A stretch of DNA of 64,000 nucleotides, taken from positions 372,001-436,000 of the forward strand of contig CAWVDN010000002.1 in NCBI GenBank assembly GCA_963928055.1, read 5' to 3'. Shown here in pieces: positions 56,949-64,000 of this stretch (position 1 is the first letter of the stretch; the number at the start of each line of letters is the position of its first letter). Under the pieces are notes generated by a model that did not search any database, was not told the DNA's origin, and was given only the letters and a program-made list of their open reading frames with translations. The DNA comes from Scatomonas sp963928055. GTDB lineage: Bacteria; Bacillota; Clostridia; Lachnospirales; Lachnospiraceae. Made by a program: the position numbers and the translations under genes.

Positions 56949-57119
56949 TCAGGATGTTTTTTCTGCAGATCCCTGCGTCTTTTCTTCGTCCAGTTCTTTC
57001 AGTATTTCAGCGCCGTACTTCTGGATCATCCGCGCCATAAACTCGGCGCAGCGCTCCATGTTCAGTGCAGCCTGTTTTTCTGTGTACATGCCTGTACTGA
57101 CCAGTTCCCGTCTTTCCAT
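56949..57119 (-). CDS. Small mobile-element protein upstream of the recombinase
   Basis: A 56-residue protein (MERRELVSTGMYTEKQAALN, then a helix with MARMIQKYGAEIL). GGAGAGGCGGGAAACTC precedes the ATG at 57119, giving a usable ribosome binding site. Short helical proteins of this kind often accompany serine recombinases in clostridial elements. Function is unknown. Confidence 0.55.
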   Translation of the reverse strand: MERRELVSTGMYTEKQAALNMERCAEFMARMIQKYGAEILKELDEEKTQGSAEKTS

Positions 57120-57229
57120 GAGTTTCCCGCCTCTCCTGCCGCAGGGAGCATCCCTGCTTTGTTTCCTCATGTCACAGGCAAAGAAAAAGCAGTTATATTT
57201 ACCCTCCCTCAAAATATTGCATAAAGAAA

Positions 57230-57256
57230 CCCGTTGGCATATTTTCCCAACGGGTC
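57230..57256 (-). terminator. Terminator of the GNAT-DUF2971 operon
   Basis: ACCCGTTGG pairs with CCAACGGGT; TTTCTTT follows on the minus strand. It lies about 115 bases after the DUF2971 stop. Confidence 0.7.
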
Positions 57257-57372
57257 TAAAAATTTTATGTATTATCAAACAGACTAATTTGCCAATATTC
57301 ACTTTTTTCTGAAAATATTTTAGACAAGAAAAACTATGCTCTGTTTGATACACAATTCCTTCATCTTATCCT

Positions 57373-58514
57373 TTATTTTGTATCCGCATTATATCTAAAA
57401 CATTCTTCACATTTTACCGGACATTCCTGCATTTCAAATACATTTGGATTTCTCATAACTCCCACATACGGGATCTGCCTCTCATGACAAATTTCTATAA
57501 CTTCATTCCGTTTGTCCGAATCCATTCTGTTGCCCAGAAATACCTTCGTTATTGGAAAAAAATCAATATTGTAATCAGAAATATTTTCACAGCGAAGCGG
57601 CAGCAATAATCTCCATTCGTTTTGATATACCCAGTCAATACTCTTCCTCAGCGCACCATGTGAATAGATGTCCCACAGCCCCGACTCCGTGATTTCTTTA
57701 TCCTGCAAAGCAGTCAGCCTGTCTGTTATATTTGATCTCGTTTTACAATAAATCATCGGAAACAGAATTCGATATACACTTTGATATTTTTCTTCATTTG
57801 GCAGTATTGTATATTCAACGCAAAATCCCCTGTGGCAATCGGCATAAGCCCCTCCCCACATTAATTGAGAGTATGGTGTTGTTGCGAAACAGGACACTCT
57901 AAAAACATTTTTCAAATAAGACAAATACTGCTCATAGTCCGAAGAAATGATTTTTGCCACAGCATGTCCGAGATCTGCATCTTTCCTTAATTCCATATCC
58001 AATTTTAAAAAGAAATGTTCATTTGAAAGTTCTTCCATTTTGGATGTGGGAATTTTAGTGAATGCAGAAGAAAAATTCTGGGCAGATTCAAATGCTGCCA
58101 TTAATGTCTGGACCAGGCGATTTCCAATTTCCTGTACTGACAGGCTATCATCTATTTTAATTTCGCATCGTCTGCAATATTCTGACAGTCGCAACTTCTC
58201 ATATTCTGCCCCGTCCAGGTTGATATCAGAATCATATACGTCATCAAACTGACTGGGCGCTTGCATAAAAACTGTATTATTTTTTAATGCCTCAATAGAA
58301 TAATTACGTTTTTCCCATCTGTTTCTTCGGCTTTGTTTGAAAAATATTTATACAGCTTCATCGGCATATTCATTTTAGACCTTAAGCTGAATTCTTCATA
58401 TCCCATATTTTCAATTTCATTAAGTCCCATAAATGCACCGTTAACAACACAATATGATGATGCAATTTGCGGAGCAAGCTGCTGTAATGTGCCAAACATT
58501 TGATTAATATCCAT
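57373..58514 (-). pseudogene. DUF2971 protein, frameshift in an A-run
   Basis: The front part (from 58514, MDINQMFGTLQQL) reaches MKLYKYFSNKAEETDGK, the start of the DUF2971 domain, then runs into a stop. The rest (NYSIEALKNNTVFMQAPSQF to the end at 57373, including NEWRLLLPL) is in another frame. Adding one A to the five-A run near 58306 joins them into about 380 residues with normal family features. DUF2971 has no established function. The start overlaps the stop of the upstream acetyltransferase, so translation was coupled. Confidence 0.78.
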
Positions 58515-59071
58515 CAGTATTCCATTCCTTCTTTCATGTTTCTCCATTCTTCTTTCGTCTGGCAGGATATGTGTTCCGTCCGTAAAACACCCTCTATCGC
58601 GCAAGAAACATTTTTACTTGTGTGATGATAATGAAAACCGCATTTCTCCTGAACCCGTTTGGATTTTTGGTTTCCATCAAAATATCCGCACCATATTTTA
58701 GACAGATTCAGATCTTCAAATCCATGTCTCAAAATTTCCCGAACAGCTTCTGGAATCAAGCCTCTTCCCCAATAGGGAACACCGATCCAGTATCCAATCT
58801 CACCTTCTGTTTTCGGAAGTCCGATATTACTGGTTTCACCGATCATCAGCCCTATACTTCCAACCGGATGACCGTTTTCTTTCAAAACCACCGCATAAGT
58901 CTCAGTCGCAGAAAGAACTTCCCGGATTATTTCCCGGCTGTTTTCCACACTTGTATGAACAGACCATCCAGCTATAGGCCCCACATCAGGATGACTTGCA
59001 TATCGGTATAAATCTTCTGCGTCTCTCTCCTCCCATGGACGGAGAAGCAGTCTCTCTGTTTCCAAAATCAT
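58514..59071 (-). CDS. GNAT-family acetyltransferase (RimJ/RimL-like)
   Basis: A 185-residue acetyltransferase beginning MILETERLLLRPWEERDAED, the usual RimJ/RimL opening, with the CoA-binding IGVPYWGRGLIPEAVREIL (about residues 97-115) and FDGNQKSKRVQEKCGF. Members acetylate protein N-termini, amino acids or aminoglycosides; the substrate here is unknown. GGGAGG lies 9 bases before the ATG. It is part of a three-gene unit with another GNAT gene and DUF2971. Confidence 0.88.
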   Translation of the reverse strand: MILETERLLLRPWEERDAEDLYRYASHPDVGPIAGWSVHTSVENSREIIREVLSATETYAVVLKENGHPVGSIGLMIGETSNIGLPKTEGEIGYWIGVPYWGRGLIPEAVREILRHGFEDLNLSKIWCGYFDGNQKSKRVQEKCGFHYHHTSKNVSCAIEGVLRTEHISCQTKEEWRNMKEGMEY

Positions 59072-59580
59072 ATCTTTGCACCTCCCTGTAATTCGCATAC
59101 CATGATATATTCTTCTTCATTTTCATCCACTATTGCAAATCCGAGTTTTTTATACATCCTTACTGCGTAATTTGCCTTCTGTACGGACAGTGACGCTCTT
59201 TTATATCCCTGTGCCTTCAGCTGTTCCAGCATCTCCCGCATCATCCGAGATCCAATCCCACGACCTCTATATTCCCTGTATAATGAAATAGCGATAGACG
59301 GCGTCTCATCATCTACATGGCCATAGTCATCCATAATCCTTGCCCAAACCGCCCCTGCAGCCTTTCCGCCGAAATCGGCAACCAGACAGTTATCCCCTCG
59401 TCTTGTTCCAAATTCTTCAATATAAAGCTTCAATTCTGGCATTTCTATGATATCTCTTGCCGGAGGCATTACTCCCTCTGGAACATATATGGCCTCATAA
59501 AGGAAATCCTTCAATAATCCAATCTCATCATGACGCAGATTACGAACCTTGTACTGCTTCTTATTGTCTTTTTTATCCAC
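59068..59580 (-). CDS. GNAT-family acetyltransferase
   Basis: A 170-residue GNAT enzyme with EYRGRGIGSRMMREML as the acetyl-CoA loop (about residues 103-118) and LSVQKANYAVRMYKKLGF as motif B. It overlaps the next acetyltransferase gene by four bases. The 240 bases upstream hold no supported gene. Confidence 0.88.
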   Translation of the reverse strand: MDKKDNKKQYKVRNLRHDEIGLLKDFLYEAIYVPEGVMPPARDIIEMPELKLYIEEFGTRRGDNCLVADFGGKAAGAVWARIMDDYGHVDDETPSIAISLYREYRGRGIGSRMMREMLEQLKAQGYKRASLSVQKANYAVRMYKKLGFAIVDENEEEYIMVCELQGGAKI

Positions 59581-59825
59581 TTATTTCTCCGCCCTATCTT
59601 TTCGTTTTCCCATAACTGCAAAAAATTCCCAAGTCCACTCTCAAAATTATCTGAAGCTAAAAATAGTCCATATGCTGTATCATACCATGAGATCCAAATT
59701 CTTTCTACTGTTCTATTCACAGAGCATTCATTCCAAAAATGAAATTTTAAATTCCACCTCCCCCAGGGTAGTAGCATTTACTTCTGCACAGTTGATATTT
59801 ACTCTTTCATATATTCATGGTATGG

Positions 59826-60380
59826 TTACTCGGAAATCTGTGTCCGCAGGTTGGTGGAGCTGACCGCCGTGTACCGGGTCACAAAATCAGAGAAACTGCT
59901 GGAAAACCGGTGTTTCTGCAATATCTCCATCACCGGAGTTTCCCCGTACTGCCGAAACTCCAGCTTCCCCTCCCGGTTGATGCAGAAGAACCCGCCCAGC
60001 ACCTGCGCCGTAAAATACAGCACATCCCGGTAGGTCTCAATGTCATTCTCCGGATAAATGGAAAGCAATTCCGATCCGTTGGGAAACGCTTCGATCTCCG
60101 CCTGTGTCTATGCCAGTTCCACCCCACAGGCGGTACTGCACAGCGCCATCATCCCGTAGGCGGTACCAATAATTTCAAAACCATTGAAAGCCCGGTCAAA
60201 ACGGAGCATCCGGTCATAAGCTTTCAATTCCAACACATGCACCGTCCGGTTTGCCTCGCTCACTTCAAAGATCCCCATGGGGACAGCTTCGTAAGTCCCG
60301 TCCGCCAGCCGCAAGTGGTAGGACAGTTCCACTTCCGCGTCCTCCAAAATGTACCGGTCAAGCCTTGTACCCCTCCACAT
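59826..60380 (-). pseudogene. Phage tail/baseplate protein fragment with an in-frame stop
   Basis: The minus strand reads RYILEDAEVELSYHLRLADG to GVELA, then TAG, then continues in the same frame TQAEIEAFPNGSELLSIYPE to SSTNLRTQISE before a second stop. The sequence resembles the N-terminal part of siphovirus tail or baseplate proteins. A nonsense codon at about 60108-60110 and the missing C-terminal part show that it is decayed. Confidence 0.6.
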
Positions 60381-60648
60381 ACATCTCCGCTGTCTTCACC
60401 GCCAGCATCTCCGTGTCAAAATATCCCACCGTGATCTTTTCCTGCTGTTTAAACTCCGTCAGGATCGTCAGCCATTTTGCCGACACGGAAAACGTCACCG
60501 GGATGCTCACCACGCCAGCGCGCACCACATCCCGCTGCACCGTCCCGGCCTCCGTCTCCCCGCCGGAATCCGCTTCCACGTCATCCATCTGCACCTATCG
60601 CCGCCGATCTCCACTGTAATGCCTTTGATCTGGCTCGCCATGTGTCAC
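60358..60648 (-). pseudogene. Phage structural protein fragment, frameshifted
   Basis: It starts with an ATG at 60641-60643 (MASQIKGITVEIGGD), shifts frame near 60597 and continues VEADSGGETEAGTVQRDVV to EMYVEGYKA at 60358. The order before the tail fragment suggests a relic of a prophage tail module. I cannot name the protein with certainty; the opening resembles the start of tail tape-measure proteins and the rest a small tail protein, so it may be a deletion fusion. Confidence 0.45.
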
Positions 60649-60675
60649 CACCTCCTGAAAATGGACATAGAAAAA

Positions 60676-60699
60676 GCACCTACCATTTCTGATAGATGC
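60676..60699 (-). terminator. Terminator of the AlbA_2 regulator gene
   Basis: GCATCTA pairs with TAGGTGC (one wobble), with TTTTTC following on the minus strand. Confidence 0.65.
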
Positions 60700-60728
60700 C
60701 TTGTTTCATTTATTAATTCTCATATCAT

Positions 60729-62114
60729 TCACTCAAGTACTTTCCAATAACCAGTCTTTTTAGATCCAACTCTTTCCACATATCCATTCTCTTTCAGGAA
60801 TGTAAGATTTTTTTCCACTGCTGTTTCACTGATTCCCAAAATTTGATGCAGTTCACTGGTAGTAATATTCGGATTATCTCTCATTTCCGTAATAATTCTT
60901 TGCCTTCTTGCATTTAATCCTTTTTTATTCCCCACCTTATTCCCAACTTTATTCCCAACCTTTTTTATACGATGCAGTGGGATCGTGACAACAATCGAAT
61001 TTTCTCTGAAAGTAAATGCTTCCCTTCCATAAGTCTCAATGATCTTAGGCACGCCACGGCCTGATTTTTCACTGATATGCAGCTGCAAAAAGATTTCTGA
61101 TAGTTTTTCATTTACCGGAACCGATTCTCCCAGAAGAAATCCCTCCATTGTCTGTGCCGGCGGCAGTGTCCCTCTGGATAAAATTTCTATCCTGTCTGAA
61201 AACACAGAAATCATTGGCTCATTTCCGCTTACCCACAGATTATGCAAAACTGCATTTATAATTGCTTCTCTAAAGGCTTTGTTATCAAACAACGGTGTTT
61301 CCGGACGTTCCACTACCCGCTCACTTTCATCTGTCTGGATCAGATTCAATACATCTGCATACCTTAAAACTTCATCCAACGTATAGAGCAGACAGTTATT
61401 ACCAAATTCTCTTACAGAGAATAAATTAGAGCCTTTCGTTTCTCCTTCAAAAATCGAAACTCTTAGTGGAAAATGCGAATTATCCGAAAGCAGCTGTGCC
61501 AACAGATTATATTCTCCGTTTTTATTTCTCAAGCCGAGATTTTTCTCGAAAGTTTTTTCATTTAAAACAATCCCTTTTGAGCCATAATACCCAAACAGTT
61601 TAGAAAACGTCAGTTCCTGATATTTTGCCGCCAGAGTTTCAATGGTCTCCACTCTTCCATCCAGAATTTTAAACAGCTGGATCTCTCTTTTCGGATAATC
61701 CTTCAAATTGGCTTTGGACGAACCAATGCGGATGTATCGCTTTTCCTTAAAGGCAGTCGGGATCTCTTCTGCTGCAGGAATGACCAGAACAACAACTCTT
61801 TTATCATCTATAACTGCTTCCTCGAACGAAAAATTGATACTCGGAAATAAATTTCTCGCCAAAAAGTTCTGATAGGGTTCTTTATTGTAGTCCCCATATT
61901 GATTGAATGTTGTACCTACAACCTCATGGGTTTCATCATTTACACCCCACACAAAATAAGCTTGAGCTTTATAATGAAATGCGGCCGCATTTGAAAGTGC
62001 TGAAACATATTCGCCCAGCACCTCCGGCTGAAACCAGTTTTCTTTAAATTCAAACCATTCCTGTTCGTCATCATATGCACATAAATCCAAGACTAATTTT
62101 TCGATATTCATCAT
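60729..62114 (-). CDS. AlbA_2/Schlafen-domain regulator with winged-helix C-terminus
   Basis: A 461-residue protein. The N-terminal AlbA_2 (Schlafen-like) domain is EQEWFEFKENWFQPEVLGEYVSALSNAAA (residues 16-44) with YIRIGSS near residue 127. A GHKL-like ATP-binding region follows (FREAIINAVLHNLW about residue 285, KSGRGVPKIIETYG). A linker holds VGNK three times in a row (about residues 386-397). A winged helix follows (TTSELHQILGISETAVEKNL, about residue 420). Such COG2865 proteins are thought to be transcription regulators. The linker DNA repeats the motif found at its own promoter. Confidence 0.88.
   Translation of the reverse strand: MMNIEKLVLDLCAYDDEQEWFEFKENWFQPEVLGEYVSALSNAAAFHYKAQAYFVWGVNDETHEVVGTTFNQYGDYNKEPYQNFLARNLFPSINFSFEEAVIDDKRVVVLVIPAAEEIPTAFKEKRYIRIGSSKANLKDYPKREIQLFKILDGRVETIETLAAKYQELTFSKLFGYYGSKGIVLNEKTFEKNLGLRNKNGEYNLLAQLLSDNSHFPLRVSIFEGETKGSNLFSVREFGNNCLLYTLDEVLRYADVLNLIQTDESERVVERPETPLFDNKAFREAIINAVLHNLWVSGNEPMISVFSDRIEILSRGTLPPAQTMEGFLLGESVPVNEKLSEIFLQLHISEKSGRGVPKIIETYGREAFTFRENSIVVTIPLHRIKKVGNKVGNKVGNKKGLNARRQRIITEMRDNPNITTSELHQILGISETAVEKNLTFLKENGYVERVGSKKTGYWKVLE
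60925..60960. repeat. Three tandem 12-bp units inside the regulator gene
   Basis: TTATTCCCCACC, TTATTCCCAACT and TTATTCCCAACC follow each other (plus strand). Read on the minus strand each encodes Val-Gly-Asn-Lys. The 19-mer TTCCCAACTTTATTCCCAA at 60940-60958 is exactly the reverse complement of 62164-62182 in the promoter. Confidence 0.95.
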
Positions 62115-62125
62115 TCTTCATCCTT

Positions 62126-62182
62126 TTCCCAACTTTTATTCCCAACATTAATATTATAATACATTGGGAATAAAGTTGGGAA
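62126..62182. promoter_or_regulatory. Long inverted-repeat operator at the regulator promoter
   Basis: The left arm TTCCCAACTTTTATTCCCAA (62126-62145) and right arm TTGGGAATAAAGTTGGGAA (62164-62182) are reverse complements apart from one extra T. Each arm holds two TTGGGAA cores 12-13 bases apart. A TATAAT lies between the arms, so a protein bound here would block the promoter. Confidence 0.8.
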
Positions 62183-62186
62183 TATT

Positions 62187-62441
62187 TTATGCATTTATCA
62201 AAAAATTATTCCTAAAACTTATCAAAATCCTCCTGCGTGGCCACCACCGCATATTTATGCTCATCGTTCCGGCTTCCCCTGTATTTTCAATCCCATAACA
62301 GGCCGTCAGGTTCGCCTGGCTGTCAAAATCTACAGCCAGCACTTTCTTACCCAGTTTCTGCAGTACGTATGCGAGGTTCAGGGTGGAAGTGGTTTTCCCC
62401 ACCCCGCCTTTCTGTGATCCGATAACGTAAATCTTTCTCAT
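62187..62441 (-). pseudogene. ParA-family ATPase fragment
   Basis: The first 55 residues are a ParA start: YVIGSQKGGVGKTTSTLNLAY with the deviant Walker A, then VLAVDFDSQANLT. The frame then runs into unrelated sequence and stops. Just after the break another frame reads EHKYAVVATQEDFDKF and stops, so two genes seem to have been fused by a deletion. It comes from a plasmid or ICE partition module. Confidence 0.75.
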
Positions 62442-62698
62442 TATCCATACCGTCCTTTCTTTTCCGCAACTTTGTCCGCCATTGCCTTCCCATTTTCCTC
62501 AAAAGCATCCACATAACTCGCTTCCTCTCTTGGAACGATCACCAGACGCCCCTCCTTACAAGTAACCGTGATAGATGTCCCGCAGTCAAATCCAGCTTCA
62601 CGGAGCCATTGCCCTTTCAGCATGATGGCCGGCGTGGATTTATACTGATAGCCGCTCTGCTCATAGACTTTCATATTTCTGAATTTTTTCATCGCCAT
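62441..62698 (-). CDS. SymE-like small protein (AbrB-type fold)
   Basis: An 85-residue protein with TPAIMLKGQWLREAGFDCGT and VTCKEGRLVIVPREE, the pattern of SymE-family proteins. E. coli SymE is an SOS-induced toxin with an AbrB-like fold. Clostridial ICEs carry similar genes next to partition genes, as here, where it overlaps the ParA fragment by one base. The extra C-terminal tail is charged. Toxic activity is not shown by the sequence, and no antisense RNA was recognised. Confidence 0.7.
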   Translation of the reverse strand: MAMKKFRNMKVYEQSGYQYKSTPAIMLKGQWLREAGFDCGTSITVTCKEGRLVIVPREEASYVDAFEENGKAMADKVAEKKGRYG

Positions 62699-62909
62699 AG
62701 ATGTGCCTCCTTAAACCGTAAATGAATATTTACTTTAGAAATGCCTTTGTTTTTCTGCCATCGGCTGTCAACAACCCAACGGCACCACCTCCCTTAAATC
62801 CTTCTGCCTGAAACATCGCTCAACTAACCTCGGCTTCGCCTCGCTAAGGTTCGCGATGTGCGTTCTCACTAAGCTCAGCTGACGCTTCGCTAAGTGTTCA
62901 CAGCAAAAA

Positions 62910-62946
62910 GCAGCTGCCAATGCATTTACGCATCAGCAGCTGCCGA
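62910..62946 (-). terminator. Terminator of the second recombinase
   Basis: GGCAGCTGC and GCAGCTGC arms extend through TGATGC/GCATTG; TTTTTG follows on the minus strand. The rest of the 260-base gap (62700-62960) holds two short imperfect inverted repeats and no gene. Confidence 0.7.
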
Positions 62947-62961
62947 TTTAAGTTCCGTGTA

Positions 62962-64000
62962 TTATTTATTTGACTTTTTCTCCTGATCCTTGATCCTGTA
63001 ATATTCTTCCATATCCAGGGTCAGATCCACATGAGTGTCAGGCTTCCGCAGAAAGCCTTTCACGCTTTCTGCGGTGTCGCGGTATTCGCCAAGGTCTGGA
63101 GCAAGCTCCGACTTTGGCTCATTGCCCGCGCATTTTCGGTTGCTCAAGAGGCATACGGTCTCGACTTGTTCTTCGTTGTCCAAACTGATACTCATATCCT
63201 CCTCAATGATCGGCAGCTTAAATTTGATGGATTTCAGCCACTGTCCATTAGGTTGACGCTCCGGGTAAATCTGTATCTCAGAGATCAGCGCCTCGATCAG
63301 CTGCCGCCGCTCCACATCGTTCATCACGCCGTACAGTTTCTCAAAATAAATCAGGACTTTATAGATATTGTCGCCGGTCAGCTTTTCTGCTTCAATAGCC
63401 TGCTTTTTAGCTCTAGCGGCAATCAACAGGGACTCTGCATCCTCGATTTTATCATACATCTTGTAGAGCCGGTCATCAAGGTCTGCCTTGCGCCGCACAT
63501 AGTGCCGGTCGTCCGGGTCGAGAGAGTCAATCTCTTCCGCCAGTTTTGCTTTGACGGAATAATGCTGGCGCAGCTGCTTCTCGTAATTGGCAATCTCCTG
63601 GTCAATGGCGGCAGTATCCACTTTCATGTTGATTTTTTCCTGCATCATAGCCGCAAACTTTGGATTGCTCACCAGCTTTACAATGACTTCTGCCACGGCA
63701 TCGTCCAGCAGTTCTTCCCGGATCTGCTTTTTGTAATCACACTTATGCCCACGAATCATAGAGCGGTGCTTGCAACCGTAGTAGTAAAAATCCTTGTACT
63801 TGGTGCCGTCCGCTTTGTGCTTGATGCTTTTATTCCCATACATTCCGGCTCCGCAGACAGGACATTTTACAATGCCGGAGAGCAGATGTACGTGTTCATC
63901 TTTCCCGCGATTGACGTGTTCGTATTTCTTGGCCTGTGCCAGCAGCTTCACCTGTGCCGCCTGCCAGACTTCTTCCGAAATAATCGGTTCGTGCAAACCA
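62962..64000 (-). CDS. Large serine recombinase, C-terminal part (cut by window edge)
   Basis: The frame enters from the right edge with LHEPIISEEVWQAAQ, the usual end of the recombinase domain. It continues with the zinc ribbon (SGIVKCPVCGAGM, YYYGCKHR), a coiled coil (about 63450-63650) and the tail VETVCLLSNRKC followed by DTHVDLTLDMEEYYRIKD. The resolvase domain is outside the window. It is a different enzyme from the one at 54876-56687 (similar layout, low identity), so the accessory region contains parts of at least two integrative elements. Confidence 0.92.
   Translation of the reverse strand, partial: GLHEPIISEEVWQAAQVKLLAQAKKYEHVNRGKDEHVHLLSGIVKCPVCGAGMYGNKSIKHKADGTKYKDFYYYGCKHRSMIRGHKCDYKKQIREELLDDAVAEVIVKLVSNPKFAAMMQEKINMKVDTAAIDQEIANYEKQLRQHYSVKAKLAEEIDSLDPDDRHYVRRKADLDDRLYKMYDKIEDAESLLIAARAKKQAIEAEKLTGDNIYKVLIYFEKLYGVMNDVERRQLIEALISEIQIYPERQPNGQWLKSIKFKLPIIEEDMSISLDNEEQVETVCLLSNRKCAGNEPKSELAPDLGEYRDTAESVKGFLRKPDTHVDLTLDMEEYYRIKDQEKKSNK

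Noticed and set aside
59511..59777. An 88-codon minus-strand frame upstream of the GNAT gene
   Set aside because: It overlaps the GNAT start in another frame, has no ribosome binding site and no recognisable domain.
60925..60960. VGNK repeat considered as a simple low-complexity linker
   Set aside because: Codon choice is fixed to the same DNA unit as the promoter repeat, with a 19-base identity, which protein-level constraint alone would not require.
62441..62698. SymE-like gene claimed as a complete toxin-antitoxin system
   Set aside because: No antisense RNA promoter or LexA box could be recognised around it, so only the protein similarity is reported.

Overview
The window is chromosomal DNA of a Gram-positive anaerobe of the Clostridia, most probably a gut Lachnospiraceae species. 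The grounds are the gene order sigH-rlmB-mrnC-cysS, a cysteine T-box, a CIRCE/HrcA operator, a yybP-ykoY riboswitch, a sortase-assembled pilus, strong AGGAGG ribosome binding sites and a fairly G+C-rich core. About 85% of the genes lie on the minus strand. From about 52.5 kb the sequence becomes visibly more A+T-rich and consists of mobile-element and phage relics.

Layout. 1-5.8 kb: HD-domain protein (cut by the window edge), two membrane proteins and a complete pyrimidine operon pyrC-pyrF-pyrK-pyrD-pyrE. 5.8-6.5 kb: a cold-shock gene behind a roughly 360-nt structured leader. 6.6-18.9 kb: housekeeping genes (corA, aroK, htpG with CIRCE, a FAD enzyme, three HAD phosphatases, a MocR regulator, glnS, tRNA-Val). 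19-34 kb: a carbohydrate regulon around a LacI-family gene. One arm holds a NitT/TauT-type ABC importer with aldolase, SIS isomerase, NagB-like deaminase and NagA deacetylase. The other holds aldolase, phosphofructokinase-like kinase, TIM paralog, LarA-like protein and aldose epimerase, with a divergent TauE-type permease. Three near-identical operators sit about 52 bp upstream of three predicted start sites. 34-39.3 kb: tRNA-Thr, sigH-rlmB-mrnC-cysS-cysE, with an IS200-type element lodged between cysE and its cysteine T-box. 39.2-46.9 kb: P-type ATPase under a Mn2+ riboswitch, ispF, an AraM-like protein, a glycosyltransferase and mutY. 46.9-52.2 kb: a pilus operon with a thioester adhesin, backbone pilin, two sortases and an accessory pilin. 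52.5-64 kb: accessory DNA with two large serine recombinases, KilA-N, ParA and phage-tail remnants, GNAT enzymes, a SymE-like protein and an AlbA_2/Schlafen-type regulator.

How it fits together. The sugar regulon has the enzymes expected for deacetylation, deamination/isomerisation, phosphorylation and aldol cleavage of an amino-sugar phosphate (aga-like logic). It pairs them, unusually, with a sulfonate-type importer and a TauE-type permease, so the true substrate is open. Two genes of the importer arm carry single-base frameshifts, as does a DUF2971 gene at 57-58.5 kb. These are either real decay or consensus errors.

The two observations I rate highest are these. First, the AlbA_2 regulator has the same 12-bp unit in tandem in its own coding linker (three VGNK peptides) and in the inverted repeat at its promoter. 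Second, an IS200 transposase lies inside a cysteine-starvation-controlled transcription unit. All statements come from reading the sequence; no database search was run.
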